Source of the DNA: Acidimicrobiales bacterium
Lineage (GTDB): Bacteria > Actinomycetota > Acidimicrobiia > Acidimicrobiales > Aldehydirespiratoraceae
Assembly: GCA_029263215.1 (NCBI GenBank)
Contig: JAJCXY010000002.1
Span: 1-64,000, forward strand
Direction of reading: 5' to 3'
Length of the DNA: 64,000 nucleotides
Below the pieces are notes generated by a model. That model searched no databases. It was not told where the DNA came from and worked only from the letters and a program-made list of their open reading frames with translations. Of the stretch, positions 34,287 to 45,691 are shown piece by piece. The translations under genes were made by a program, and so were the position numbers. Within the stretch, counting starts at the first letter, position 1, and each line of letters begins with the position of its first letter.

Positions 34287-35495
34287 GTGACGAAAATGAA
34301 TCCTCCTCGACTCCTCTCTCGAACTCGCCTCGTGGCGATTGTGATCCCGACCCTGGTCGCCCTCGCCGCGGCCGGCAGTCTCGCGTCGGCCGAGACCCCC
34401 ACCGAGCTCCGTGAGCAACGCAAGCAGGTGCAAGACGACGCCGCCGAAGTAGCGGCCGAGGTCGATGCGATCTCCGACGACGTCGACCTGCTCACCGATG
34501 CACTGGCCACCCTCCAGGGAAGCGTCGATGCCCAGCAGGCAGCGGTCGACGCCGCTCGACGCGCCGTCGCCCAGGCCGAAGTGGTCCAAGCCCAGGCCGA
34601 TCAGGCCATCGCCTCTCTCGAAGCCCAACAAAGGCAGGCTCGCACCGACCTCCAGGCCGCAGCCATCCAGTCCTATGTCTCCTTCCAGGGGCCAGAAGAC
34701 ATAGAGGCGCTCAGCGACGACCCATGGGGAGCGGCGCGCGAAGAGACCCTCGTGGAATTCGGAACCGGGTCCGGCCTCGAGGAGCTCGACACCTTGCGTG
34801 GCATCGGAGCCGAGCTCGAGCTCCAGCGCCAGATCGCCGCCGATGCGGCCCTTGAAGCCGAAGCGCTTCAAGCTGATGTCGAGGCTCGCCTCGATGCTCT
34901 CGACATCGCTCTGGAGCGCCAGGAGACGGTGCTGGTCGAAGTCAACACCCGGCTCGAGTCGCGCCTGTCGGAGATGGCCGCCCTCAGCTCTCTCGATGCC
35001 TCACTCGCCGAGGAGATCCGGGTCGGAGAGCAACGCATAGCCGATGCGATCGCAGCCCGTCGCCCCGCCACCGGCGGCGGCGTCACCCTCCCCGCCGGCA
35101 CCGACATCGACGTCGTGAGCGTGCGCGGCATCGTCGTCAACGTACTGATCAGCGATGAGCTGGAAGGCCTGCTCGCAGCCATGGCCGCCGAAGGCTTCAC
35201 CCTCGGCGGCGGTGGCTATCGCAGCATCGAAAGCCAGATTCGCCTTCGTCGGGCCAACTGTGGCACCTCCGACTTCGCCATCTGGGAGATGTCGGCCTCT
35301 CGCTGTCGTCCCCCCACCGCCCGACCCGGTCTTTCGCAGCACGAACTCGGCCTCGCCATCGACTTCACCCTCGGCGGACGCGTTCTGCGCTCCCGCAGCT
35401 CCGACGTGTTTCGTGCCCTGTCTCGACTCGGACCCACGTTCGGCTTCTACAACCTGCCGAGCGAGCCCTGGCACTGGTCCACCAGCGGAGGCTGA
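34287..35495 (+). CDS. Secreted coiled-coil protein with C-terminal D,D-carboxypeptidase (VanY/M15B) domain
   Basis: A 402-residue cell-wall enzyme. A signal peptide (LVAIVIPTLVALAAAGSLASA) is followed by about 240 residues of coiled coil (heptads rich in Ala, Glu and Gln, like those of EnvC or RipC-type hydrolases). The catalytic domain shows GYRSIESQIRLR, SQHELGLAIDF (SxHxxGxAxD) and EPWHW (WHW), the zinc motifs of M15B peptidases. It probably trims peptidoglycan stems, with the coiled coil mediating regulation or partner binding. Start is GTG 34287 or ATG 34296. Confidence 0.87.
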   Translation: MTKMNPPRLLSRTRLVAIVIPTLVALAAAGSLASAETPTELREQRKQVQDDAAEVAAEVDAISDDVDLLTDALATLQGSVDAQQAAVDAARRAVAQAEVVQAQADQAIASLEAQQRQARTDLQAAAIQSYVSFQGPEDIEALSDDPWGAAREETLVEFGTGSGLEELDTLRGIGAELELQRQIAADAALEAEALQADVEARLDALDIALERQETVLVEVNTRLESRLSEMAALSSLDASLAEEIRVGEQRIADAIAARRPATGGGVTLPAGTDIDVVSVRGIVVNVLISDELEGLLAAMAAEGFTLGGGGYRSIESQIRLRRANCGTSDFAIWEMSASRCRPPTARPGLSQHELGLAIDFTLGGRVLRSRSSDVFRALSRLGPTFGFYNLPSEPWHWSTSGG

Positions 35496-35519
35496 GCGCC
35501 ACCACCCGGCCTGGGTCGC

Positions 35520-36340
35520 TCAGCGTTCGTCGGCCGCGGATCGGGCGCGCCGAGCGGTCTCCTCGAGTTCGGTCGGCGTCGCGCGACCGAATGCATCGAG
35601 ATCGAGCGAGGGGTCGGCGGAGGTGAGCACCCTCAGCGGATCGCGGAGATCGTCGACGTAGCCGAGCGCATAGGCACCGAGCCGGTAACCGACCAGGCAT
35701 TGAAGCTCTTCGGGGAATCCGGCGGCCACGTCTCGCGGGATCGTCAGGTACTGGTTTCCTCCTGGCGAAGGAAGGCGACGTTGTAGGTGATGTTGATGCC
35801 TCGACGATGCCGATCCGTCTTGTTCTCTCCTCCACCGTGGTAGACGGCTCCGTTGTAAAGCAGCACCGATCCCCGCTCCATCTCCGCCGGCACCGTGTCG
35901 CCGATGTCGAAGCGGAGTCCGTCTTCGAGATGATTGCTACCGACCACGATCCTGGTCGCACCGTTCTCCTCGGTGAAATCGTCGCCGGCCCAGATGGTGT
36001 TGCACTGGACGTCGTAGCCGGTCGGGAAAGGGAAGAAGTCGAACGCCCACTGGTCGCGGTGAATTGCCTGGGCCGGACTGTGGGGCCCGATGTCGATGAT
36101 TTGGATGAGGTGGAGTTGGTAGTTGGCGACATGACCGAGCACCGCGTCGCAGGTGCTGAGCACGCTCGAATTCATCACGAACTGCTGGGCTGTTGCCGAC
36201 CGGGCCAGCAAGCCACCGGTTCGGCGGGTTGTTCGACCGGTGAAGTCGTCACCACCGGTGCGGGTGGCTTCGACGAAGGGGTCCATCTCCGAGAAGAGTG
36301 CGTTGAGTTGCTGATCGTCGGCCAAGTGGTCGACGATCAC
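35520..36340 (-). pseudogene. Phytanoyl-CoA dioxygenase (PhyH) family protein, single-base frameshift as sequenced
   Basis: Adding one base in the run near 35748-35752 restores a 273-residue protein. The first 198 residues run to FLRQEE and then misread to a TGA; the next frame resumes as AAGFPEELQCLVGYRLGAYA. Catalytic residues are in the intact part: HRD in AIHRDQWAF and the distal histidine in VYHGGG, with the 2-oxoglutarate Arg in RGINITYN. It would be an Fe(II)/2-oxoglutarate hydroxylase of unknown substrate. The missing base is an A in GAAACC, so a sequencing or assembly error is as likely as a true pseudogene. Confidence 0.75.
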
Positions 36341-36389
36341 GCCCCCGGTCGCGTTTCATCACCGCCGCGATCTCAGCTCCCGTGGCAGC

Positions 36390-37022
36390 ATGCAAACCAT
36401 GCGAATCGTCTTCTTCCTCTACGACGGGCTCACGACCCTCGACATCATCGGCCCCCACGACGTCTTGTCGCGTCTTCCCGCCGTGGAGGCGATTTCGGTG
36501 GCGAAGGACAAGACTCCGCTGAACGCCGACACGCGAGCACTCGGGCTCACCGCCACCCACACGATCGCCGAGATCGATTCCTGCGATGTGCTGGTGGTCC
36601 CCGGGGGCACCGAAGGAACTCGCATCGCGGCCGCCGACGAGGAGATCCTGGCCTGGATCCGCTCGATGGCCGAAACAGCCACATGGATCACGTCGGTCTG
36701 CACCGGCTCGCTCATCCTCGGCGCCGCCGGCCTGCTCGACTCCAAGCGGGCCACCACCCACTGGGCCGCGATCGACCTTCTCGCCGGTTACGGCGCCGTG
36801 CCCACAAAGGAGCGGGTGGTGATCGACGGGAATCTGATCACCGCGGCCGGAGTGTCGTCCGGCATCGATATGGCCCTCACTCTCGCGGCCACCATCGCCG
36901 GCGACGACATCGCCCAGGCCATCCAACTCGGCATCGAGTACGACCCCGAGCCGCCCTTCGACAGCGGCTCGGTCGACAAGGCGGCGCCCCGAATCGTGGA
37001 GCTGGCCTACGGGATCTTCTAG
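36390..37022 (+). CDS. DJ-1/PfpI family protein (isonitrile-hydratase-like)
   Basis: A 210-residue class-I-amidotransferase-fold protein. The nucleophile-elbow cysteine lies in SVCTGSLILGAAGLL, preceded by VLVVPGGTEG. The run RATTHW after the elbow and the opening FFLYDGLTTLDIIGPHDVL are typical of the InhA/isonitrile hydratase branch and of GlxA N-terminal domains, but no AraC domain follows. The activity cannot be assigned with certainty. Convergent with the downstream lipoprotein gene, overlapping it by four bases. Confidence 0.8.
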   Translation: MQTMRIVFFLYDGLTTLDIIGPHDVLSRLPAVEAISVAKDKTPLNADTRALGLTATHTIAEIDSCDVLVVPGGTEGTRIAAADEEILAWIRSMAETATWITSVCTGSLILGAAGLLDSKRATTHWAAIDLLAGYGAVPTKERVVIDGNLITAAGVSSGIDMALTLAATIAGDDIAQAIQLGIEYDPEPPFDSGSVDKAAPRIVELAYGIF

Positions 37023-37899
37023 CCGAAGTCCTCCAGGGAGATGCCACAGGAGCTGAGAGCGGCGAACAGATCGGCAACCAGATCGGCCTCGGGATCGGCC
37101 CCGTCGGCGAGAGCCGCCAGAGCAGGGAGGTCGAGAGTGTCGAGCAGACACCCGGCCTGATCGCGGGTGAGGCCGACACTTTCGACGAGGCCATCGATCA
37201 GTAGGTCCCGCCCGGCATCGCTACCGAGAAGACTCTCGAGCGCCTCGGGCGAGGCGAAGGCATCCTCGATCGAACCTGAGGCGGCGCTCTCGTCGGAGGA
37301 ATCAGCCGGGTGGTCGCAGTTGAGCTCTTCCCACGCATCGATCCGGTCCTCGGCCGCGTCCTGATCGGGCGACGAGGTCAGCAGTTCGATGGCATCCAGC
37401 GATGCGAAGAAGTCCCAGTCATTGGCCTCCAGGATCTCGGCCAACGCGTCGATTCCCTCACCGATCGTGACGAGGTCGGCTTTCAGCTCGGGCGGCGCCA
37501 CGAGGATCGCCTCGGCGAGCGAGGCCTGCGATTCGCGAACAAACCGTTCTGTGGCCTCGGGTCCCGCGGTGGGGTCGAAACGATCGCTGGCCTGAGAGTT
37601 CTCGAGAGCCAGCCGACAGTAGGTATCGGCCTCGCCGCCTGATGACTCGACCGGTTCCGGTTCGGCGGGCTCGGGCTCGGAATCCACGGTGGCATCGGAA
37701 TCCCCGTCGCCATCGTCGCTCTCATCGGCATCATCGCCCGACTCGGCATCATCGGTAGCGGGATCGGCTTCCTCGCTCGCCCTTTGATCGCTGGGATCGG
37801 CGCTGGAGCCGTCGTCGCCACAAGCCGCCGCGAAGACGACAACTACGGCCAGCACGGCGAACAGGCGCCTCGGAGCCAGAAGTTTCGGAGACTCGACCA

Positions 37900-37900
<1 letters not shown>
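37019..37900 (-). CDS. Hypothetical lipoprotein with acidic linker
   Basis: No named family recognised. The 293-residue product starts with a signal peptide (RRLFAVLAVVVVFAAAC, with a lipobox cysteine near residue 27), then a strongly acidic Asp/Glu/Ser linker to about residue 90. A helical domain follows with cysteines at YCRLAL, LNCDHP, AGCLLD and SSCGIS that may form disulfides. It is expected to be anchored outside the membrane. Its ATG overlaps the leuA stop (TGATG), so it is expressed with leuA. Confidence 0.7.
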
Positions 37901-39777
<1,877 letters not shown>

Positions 39778-39828
39778 CTAACTAGATCGGCCGAAATGTC
39801 AACCCCAGCAGCACTACGATCGGGTTTC

Positions 39829-41289
39829 GTGACCGTTCAACGTGCCGAAGAGCTCCTCACCGATCCAGCCCTCACTGCCGTGGTCGACACCGTCGTTCGC
39901 AGTGTCGAGGGCGGCTATCGCGCCGCGTCCGCGGAGGGATCGGTCGAGTTTCGACGGGTCGCCGACGGCTTCGAGACGATCAGTGAGACGCCGTTGAGCC
40001 CTCTTCGCAACGGGCGGACCGACGACCGCGTCACCCTCGCTGCAGAAGAGGCAGGCGTGTCGGATCGCCTCGGTCAACACGCCACTCCCCACGCGATGGA
40101 ATCGATCGCCCAATATTTCGACTCTCCTCATGCGCCTGATATAGCGATCCTCCACTCGCCCACCCACCGTTTCCACTCCAACGCCGGCGAGCACGGGTCG
40201 CTGGGCGCGGTGCAGGCCCGCGCACCGTTCATCGCGGCCGGTGCCGGCGTGGTGGCCCGAGGTGTGGTCGACGAGCATCTCCGCACGGTGGATGTGGCCC
40301 CCACCCTCGCCGCCTTGATGGGGCTGGCTCCGACCGACGGCCACGACGGCTTGGGCACCCCCCGGTCCGGCGTGAGGCTGCTGGTCCAGGACGGCGACGA
40401 GCGCTCAGAGCTCATCGATCCCGACGACCATGCCGATCACCTTGTGGTCTTCTTGTGGGACGGGGTCAATATCAACACCCTCCACGAGGAGGCCGCGGCC
40501 GGTCGGGCGCCCAACGTCGCGGCGCTGATGGCACTGGGCACCTCCTACCGCCATGGCGCCTTCGCCGCGCTCCCCACCGCCACCCTCGCCAACCACATGA
40601 CAGAGTCCACCGGGGTCTTCCCGGGTCGCTCGGGTGTGCTGCACAACACATGGCACGACCGCAACCGCGGGGTCGACGTCGACCTGCTCGACCTCGAACA
40701 GATGATCAGCGCCCGCGACCACCTTCGCGCCGACATCGAGACCCTGCACGAGGCGGTGCACCGGGCCGATCCCCACGCCCGCACGGCCACCACCTACGAA
40801 TACGGCGATCGAGGTGCCGACTACTCCACCTACGCCCTAATGGCGCAGGGGAGGCCCGTTATCGATATGAGCGAGGAGGAGCGGCGCCGCAACCGCACCG
40901 CGGAGTTCATGGGCGAACCCAAATTCAGATCGATGAGCGTGGTCGACGCCCACAGCATGAGTCAGGCCTGCCAGATCTGGCAGGGCCATCTCGGTGCTCT
41001 CCCCCGCTTTTCCTGGTTCACGCTCAACCTCACTGATCCGTCGGGTCATGTGGCCGGGCCCGCCAGCGACATGGCCCGGGCCGCGATCCATGATTCCGAT
41101 GCCCGCATGGGCGACGTGATCGCGGAGATCAACCGGTCGGGCGCTCTCGATCGCACGGCAATCGTGGTGATGGCCGATCACGGCATGCAGCAGATCGCCG
41201 ATAGTGAACCCGTCGACCTGTCGGCCCTCCTGGCCGGCAACGGGATCGACCATCGCATGCTCGACGATCAGTACGTCTATCTGAGCTAG
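39829..41289 (+). CDS. Alkaline phosphatase-superfamily phosphodiesterase with an extra N-terminal half-domain
   Basis: A 486-residue protein. The C-terminal 280 residues form a type I phosphodiesterase/nucleotide pyrophosphatase domain: metal Asp in VVFLWDGVNI, threonine nucleophile region ALPTATLANHM, NLTDPSGHVAG and MADHGMQQ. The N-terminal 180 residues resemble the distal end of the same fold (AGEHGSLGAVQARAPFIAAG, then RTVDVAPTLAALMG), giving a permuted-looking order. Substrate unknown. GTG 39829 is chosen because TACGAT lies eight bases upstream, a leaderless-type promoter; ATG 39796 is an alternative. Confidence 0.78.
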   Translation: MTVQRAEELLTDPALTAVVDTVVRSVEGGYRAASAEGSVEFRRVADGFETISETPLSPLRNGRTDDRVTLAAEEAGVSDRLGQHATPHAMESIAQYFDSPHAPDIAILHSPTHRFHSNAGEHGSLGAVQARAPFIAAGAGVVARGVVDEHLRTVDVAPTLAALMGLAPTDGHDGLGTPRSGVRLLVQDGDERSELIDPDDHADHLVVFLWDGVNINTLHEEAAAGRAPNVAALMALGTSYRHGAFAALPTATLANHMTESTGVFPGRSGVLHNTWHDRNRGVDVDLLDLEQMISARDHLRADIETLHEAVHRADPHARTATTYEYGDRGADYSTYALMAQGRPVIDMSEEERRRNRTAEFMGEPKFRSMSVVDAHSMSQACQIWQGHLGALPRFSWFTLNLTDPSGHVAGPASDMARAAIHDSDARMGDVIAEINRSGALDRTAIVVMADHGMQQIADSEPVDLSALLAGNGIDHRMLDDQYVYLS

Positions 41290-41295
41290 CGAGCC

Positions 41296-42144
41296 TCAGC
41301 CGAGGCCGTCGAGAAACTCCGACACTTCTCTGGTGAACGCATCGTTTCGGTCGCCGGCGACCATATGGGCGGCCTCGGCAACATCGGAGAATGAGGCATT
41401 GGGCACCGTCGTCACGAAATCTCGTGCCGCTTGCTCGGTGATCACATCGCTCATCCGGCCCCGAACGACCAGGATCGGCACCTCGATGGTCTTTGCGCAC
41501 TCCATCAGCAGGGCGGTGTCGCGCACTTCTGACGGCATGTCGCCGAAGGCACCGCGGATGAATTCCGGGTCCCAGTGCCAGAACCATCGACCGTCGCGCT
41601 CACGCAGGTTCTTGCGGAGCCCCTCGGTGCTGGGGGGCCGGCTGCGATGGGGGTTGTAGGCGGCGACGGCCAGGGCAGCCTCTTCCAGCGACGCGAACCC
41701 CGAGTTCATGTTGGCGGTCATGAAGGCGCCTATTCGATCGGTGCCCTCCTTCTCCATGGCCGGCACGATGTCGACGAGTACGAGCCCGCGTGCCAGTCGA
41801 GGGCGATCGCGTCCGATCGCGAGGATCGAGGCGAGACCTCCGAGTGAGGCACCCACGATCGCGGGCGTATCGGGAAGTTGGTCGACAACCGAAACCAGAT
41901 CAGCAGCGAAGTCGCCGAGTGAATACCGGCCCCGCTCCGACCAGCCCGAGTCGCCATGACCACGGGCATCGAGGCTGTAGGTACACCAGCCATGACCGGC
42001 CAAGGTCTCGGCCGTGCCTACCCACGAATGGCGCGTCTGCCCGCCGCCGTGGAGGAGCAATACGGACGGGTCGGCGGGGTCGCCGCGGCGATCCGCCGCG
42101 ATCGTCACTCCGGCCCCTTGGAGGGTGACGGGTGTGGGACTCAT
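41296..42144 (-). CDS. Alpha/beta hydrolase
   Basis: A 282-residue alpha/beta-hydrolase fold enzyme. The oxyanion-hole region is LLLHGGGQTRHSW, the nucleophile serine is in VGASLGGLAS, the acid residue lies in VRGRMSDVI and the histidine in AEAAHMVAGD. It is similar in layout to esterases and C-C hydrolases, and the substrate is unknown. ATG 42144 gives the usual family start. It is convergent with the phosphodiesterase gene (6 bp gap). Confidence 0.85.
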   Translation of the reverse strand: MSPTPVTLQGAGVTIAADRRGDPADPSVLLLHGGGQTRHSWVGTAETLAGHGWCTYSLDARGHGDSGWSERGRYSLGDFAADLVSVVDQLPDTPAIVGASLGGLASILAIGRDRPRLARGLVLVDIVPAMEKEGTDRIGAFMTANMNSGFASLEEAALAVAAYNPHRSRPPSTEGLRKNLRERDGRWFWHWDPEFIRGAFGDMPSEVRDTALLMECAKTIEVPILVVRGRMSDVITEQAARDFVTTVPNASFSDVAEAAHMVAGDRNDAFTREVSEFLDGLG

Positions 42145-42185
42145 TCGGGCGCACGCTACCGCCGTGCAGCCGGCGCAGTGCCCTG

Positions 42186-43979
42186 CTAGGCGACGACACC
42201 ACCCGGGCGGTCGACCCCAACCGACTCGTTGGCCCATGCCACCAGCTGGTCGGCGGGCATTGCGGCCGCGATCCCGTAACCCTGGAGTCGGTCGACTGTG
42301 ATGTCGTGATCATCGAGGTGACCCCGGATGGCGAGGTCGTCAACGCCCTCGGCCACCACGATCAGGTCCAAAGCGTTACCGAGCTGACTCACCGCCGACA
42401 CGATTGCGCGATCGTCGTCGGAAGTCATCATCGAAGAGATGAACGAACGATCGATCTTCAGCGACGAGACAGGCAGCCGGCGTAGCCGCGAAAGCGAGGA
42501 ATGGCCGGTGCCGAAGTCGTCGATCGCGATCCCCACGCCCATCTCGCCCAACGCACCGAGCACCGCCCGTGCCGTTGAATGCTCGTCGATCATCTCGTCC
42601 TCGATCACTTCGACGGTCACCCGCTGAGCAGGAACGTCGTGGCGTTTCAGCGCCGCATCGAGAGAGATGGGCAGCGACGACCTCAGCAGGCTCCCGGCCG
42701 AAACGTTGACCGAAACACCGATCGTGGTGGGGAGGCGAACCGCCAATGCCGCCGCCTCGTCGAACACGAGGCGATCCATGGTGGACCGTCGCCCGATGCC
42801 CTCGACCAACTGGAGGAAATCTACCGGGAAGAGGAGCCCTCGTTCGGGGTGTTGCCACCGCAACAGGCCCTCGACGTCGATCATGCGCCCCGATTCTGTC
42901 TCGATGATCGGTTGGAAGTGCAGCTCGAATTCACCCCGCTCGAACCCACTCTCCACCTCACCCGACAGCGACACCCTTCTTCGGGAGGCTCGACGGGTTG
43001 CCTCCGACCACAGGCGCATTCCGCCCTGATTTCGTTTGGCCTCATACATTGCGAGATCGGCTCGACGCAGCAGTTCCGGGCCTTCCTCGCCAGAAGTGGC
43101 GAGCGCGACACCGATCGATGCTCCGATCGAGACCTCGATGTCTCCCAGCGATACACGTCGCCGGCACGCCCTCAACAGTTCGGCCGCGACCCTCTCCGCC
43201 GCGCCACTCCGAACCGCCACGGCAAACTCGTCGCCACCGATTCGAGCCAGCACGCCGCGAGGACCGACGGTCTCGTCCATCCGCGCCGCGAGCGAGCGTA
43301 GGAGTTGATCGCCGGCCTCATGGCCAAGGGTGTCGTTGATGTCCTTGAAGCCATCGAGATCGATGGCAACGACCGCGGTGACGGATTCGGCCGCAAACGC
43401 CTCGGCGAGTCCTGAACGGTTTCGTAGGCCGGTGAGCACATCGTGCTCCACCCGGTGTCGGATTCGAACCTGGTGACGCGCCTCTCGCTCGTGCTGGGTG
43501 ACCGACATGAAAAACAGGAGCGGAAGCAGGAGGATGTATATGGCCACGAGGGGGACCCAGTAGACGGGCTGCTGCATAATGCCCGCAGCCGCGAATCCCG
43601 CGACACCCAACACCGAGGCCCTCATCAGTACCTTCTCGTCCTCATTGGCGACGAACGCGAGCATCGCAATGCCTATGAGCATGGCGCACGCGAACACCTC
43701 GGGAACGAGTTGCACCACCGATACCGCCCAGACCGTGTCGACAAGGGTGGCGTTGATGAGGACCCTGTCCGGGGCCGACAAGCGGTACACGACGAAATTG
43801 CTGAATGGGACGGCCACGATCATCACACCAGCGAGCCAGAAGCGACTGTCGCCGAAGGCCGGCAACATGAGGATCACCACCCCCATGGATGCCGCGGAGA
43901 TAGCGCGGATCGCAACGATGCGACGCACGAGCGCGGGATCCCACCTGGGGTCCGACATCAATTCTGGTCTCTCCGACAT
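42186..43979 (-). CDS. Membrane GGDEF-EAL protein (c-di-GMP turnover)
   Basis: A 597-residue signalling protein. Residues 10-170 hold about five to six transmembrane segments without a recognised sensor. The GGDEF domain has an intact IGGDEFAVAV active loop. The EAL domain carries EGLLRWQ in place of EALLRW, followed by DDFGTGHSSLSRLRRLP and LKIDRSF. The EAL-to-EGL change at the first signature position leaves phosphodiesterase activity uncertain. ATG 43979 is chosen. It is divergent from the PAC2 gene. Confidence 0.88.
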   Translation of the reverse strand: MSERPELMSDPRWDPALVRRIVAIRAISAASMGVVILMLPAFGDSRFWLAGVMIVAVPFSNFVVYRLSAPDRVLINATLVDTVWAVSVVQLVPEVFACAMLIGIAMLAFVANEDEKVLMRASVLGVAGFAAAGIMQQPVYWVPLVAIYILLLPLLFFMSVTQHEREARHQVRIRHRVEHDVLTGLRNRSGLAEAFAAESVTAVVAIDLDGFKDINDTLGHEAGDQLLRSLAARMDETVGPRGVLARIGGDEFAVAVRSGAAERVAAELLRACRRRVSLGDIEVSIGASIGVALATSGEEGPELLRRADLAMYEAKRNQGGMRLWSEATRRASRRRVSLSGEVESGFERGEFELHFQPIIETESGRMIDVEGLLRWQHPERGLLFPVDFLQLVEGIGRRSTMDRLVFDEAAALAVRLPTTIGVSVNVSAGSLLRSSLPISLDAALKRHDVPAQRVTVEVIEDEMIDEHSTARAVLGALGEMGVGIAIDDFGTGHSSLSRLRRLPVSSLKIDRSFISSMMTSDDDRAIVSAVSQLGNALDLIVVAEGVDDLAIRGHLDDHDITVDRLQGYGIAAAMPADQLVAWANESVGVDRPGGVVA

Positions 43980-44041
43980 TCTGATGGAACCAATCGGCCC
44001 GAGAGGTGGCTGAATCAAGCCCGCCGGGCATGCTGGGGCCC

Positions 44042-44899
44042 GTGGACCCGCTCATCTGGACTGCAGATCCTCCCTCGAGTCTTCGAGCCCCGATCCTCGT
44101 GGCCGCCTTTCAGGGGCTGTTCGACGTCGGGAAAGCGGCAACCGGAGCGGTCGAGGCACTCAGCGAGGGCGCTGCGGTCGAGGTTGCCCACATCGACTCC
44201 GACACCTTCTTCGACTTCACCGAGCAACGCCCCCTCGCTCGAATCGACGCCGACGGGTCGAGGCTCATCGACTGGCCCGGCACCACGGTGCACTGCCTGC
44301 CCCTTCCCGAGCGCGCCCGCGATCTGGTTCTCGTGGACGGTGTCGAACCCCACCTCCTCTGGCGCACCTTCGTCGACTCTGTAGCGACCATCGCTCACCG
44401 CGTCGACGCCGCCATGGTGGTGACCCTCGGAGCGATGATCGCCGAGGTCCCCCACACCCGACCCATGTCGATCACTGGTTCCACCGCCGACACCCAACTG
44501 GCTGATCTCCTCGGACTCGACCAACCATCCTACGAGGGTCCCACAGGGGTGGTCGGAGTACTTCACGAGCGTCTCGAACGCGACGACATTCCTGCTGTGT
44601 CGCTACGGGTCAGGGTGCCCCACTATGTGTCGGGCTCACCCAACCCGAAGGCCTCCCGAGCACTGCTCGAACGCTTCGAGAGAGTGAGTGGTCTACCCAC
44701 CCGCTGGGCCGACCTCGATGAGGAAGCGCGAGATTGGGAGGCGAGGGTCAACGAGGCGATGGCCGACGACGACGACCTCATTCGCTACGTGCGACGCCTC
44801 GAGCAACGCTTCGACAAGCAGGCCGCCTCCTCACTGCCCAACGCCGACGATCTGGCCGCTGAGTTCGAACGGTTCCTGCGCCGCCAGAGCGACGACTGA
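44042..44899 (+). CDS. PAC2 family protein (proteasome assembly chaperone-like)
   Basis: A 285-residue PAC2 protein. The family features PILVAAFQGLFDVGKAAT, DLVLVDGVEPHLLWRTF, MVVTLGAMIAEVPHTRP and GPTGVVGVLHE are clear. Members are found widely in actinobacteria that have proteasomes, and a role in proteasome or ligand handling is proposed but not proven. GTG 44042 fits the usual family start; GTG 44006 or ATG 44030 would extend it. It leads a plus-strand run of four genes. Confidence 0.82.
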   Translation: MDPLIWTADPPSSLRAPILVAAFQGLFDVGKAATGAVEALSEGAAVEVAHIDSDTFFDFTEQRPLARIDADGSRLIDWPGTTVHCLPLPERARDLVLVDGVEPHLLWRTFVDSVATIAHRVDAAMVVTLGAMIAEVPHTRPMSITGSTADTQLADLLGLDQPSYEGPTGVVGVLHERLERDDIPAVSLRVRVPHYVSGSPNPKASRALLERFERVSGLPTRWADLDEEARDWEARVNEAMADDDDLIRYVRRLEQRFDKQAASSLPNADDLAAEFERFLRRQSDD

Positions 44900-44912
44900 T
44901 CCCTCCGCCAGG

Positions 44913-45680
44913 ATGCACCATCTCGTCGAGGTCGCGGTCACCGACGACATCGATGTCGTCGCCGCAGAAATGTGGGCGTTGGGGGCAGTCGGTATCGAAG
45001 AACGTGACCAGTCCCTCACAGTGGCTTTCGCCGACCACACCCGAGCCCTGCTCGTAGCCGAGCGCTTCCGGGCGGAAGTCAATACCGTGGCCGACACCGA
45101 AGGGCTCGACGAATGGCGCAGCCATGCCATCGCGTACCGGGCCGGACCGTTTCGAATCCGACCCCCCTGGATCGAGTCGGGCGAGGGCCTCGACCTCGTG
45201 GTCGACGCCGGCCATGCCTTCGGCTCGGGCTCACATCCATCCACTCGATTGGCCCTCGAGTTGGTCGCCGAGGAGATCAAGCCGGGAGATCGCCTGCTCG
45301 ATGCCGGAAGCGGATCGGCCATCCTCTCCATCGGGGCCGCCTTGCTGGGTGCCACCGCGGTGGCGGTCGACATCGATCCCGCCGCGGAGTCGGTGTCGAG
45401 CACCAACGCTGAGGCAAACGGGGTATCGGAGAGGGTCGAGTTCCGTCTCGGCCTCGTCGACCTGGCGGCTGGCACCTACGACCTCGCCGTGGCCAACGTC
45501 ACCATCGACATCCACGAGGCGATAGCACCCGCCTTCAACCGCCTGGTAGCCACTCCCCGACTCATCGTGGCCGGGCTCCTGGCCGGCCCCCAGGAACAAC
45601 GATGCGCCGACGCCTACGAGCGCACGATTGGTGGCCGGGCGAGTGAAGGGGAGTGGGTCGCTCTCCTTCTGGAACCGTAG
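44913..45680 (+). CDS. prmA: PrmA-like ribosomal protein L11 methyltransferase family protein
   Basis: A 255-residue SAM methyltransferase. AFGSGSHPSTRLALELV is the PrmA signature (FGTGxHxTT), LLDAGSGSAILSIGAALLGA is the SAM loop, and ANVTIDIHEAIAP matches the NI/PPxY-like motif IV region. A short N-terminal domain (residues 1-80) could recognise the substrate. Bacterial PrmA trimethylates L11; this copy is shorter, so the substrate is assigned with moderate confidence. ATG 44913 is chosen. Confidence 0.78.
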   Translation: MHHLVEVAVTDDIDVVAAEMWALGAVGIEERDQSLTVAFADHTRALLVAERFRAEVNTVADTEGLDEWRSHAIAYRAGPFRIRPPWIESGEGLDLVVDAGHAFGSGSHPSTRLALELVAEEIKPGDRLLDAGSGSAILSIGAALLGATAVAVDIDPAAESVSSTNAEANGVSERVEFRLGLVDLAAGTYDLAVANVTIDIHEAIAPAFNRLVATPRLIVAGLLAGPQEQRCADAYERTIGGRASEGEWVALLLEP

Positions 45681-45691
45681 GCTCACGTCCC

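Noticed and set aside
35735-35755. In-frame TGA in the PhyH gene considered as a second selenocysteine codon
   Set aside because: The conserved sequence resumes in a different frame, so a one-base deletion explains it. No catalytic cysteine is expected there.
43460-43470. GGATTCGAACC, a tRNA T-loop-like string
   Set aside because: It is inside the GGDEF-EAL gene and no acceptor stem or anticodon arm could be placed around it.
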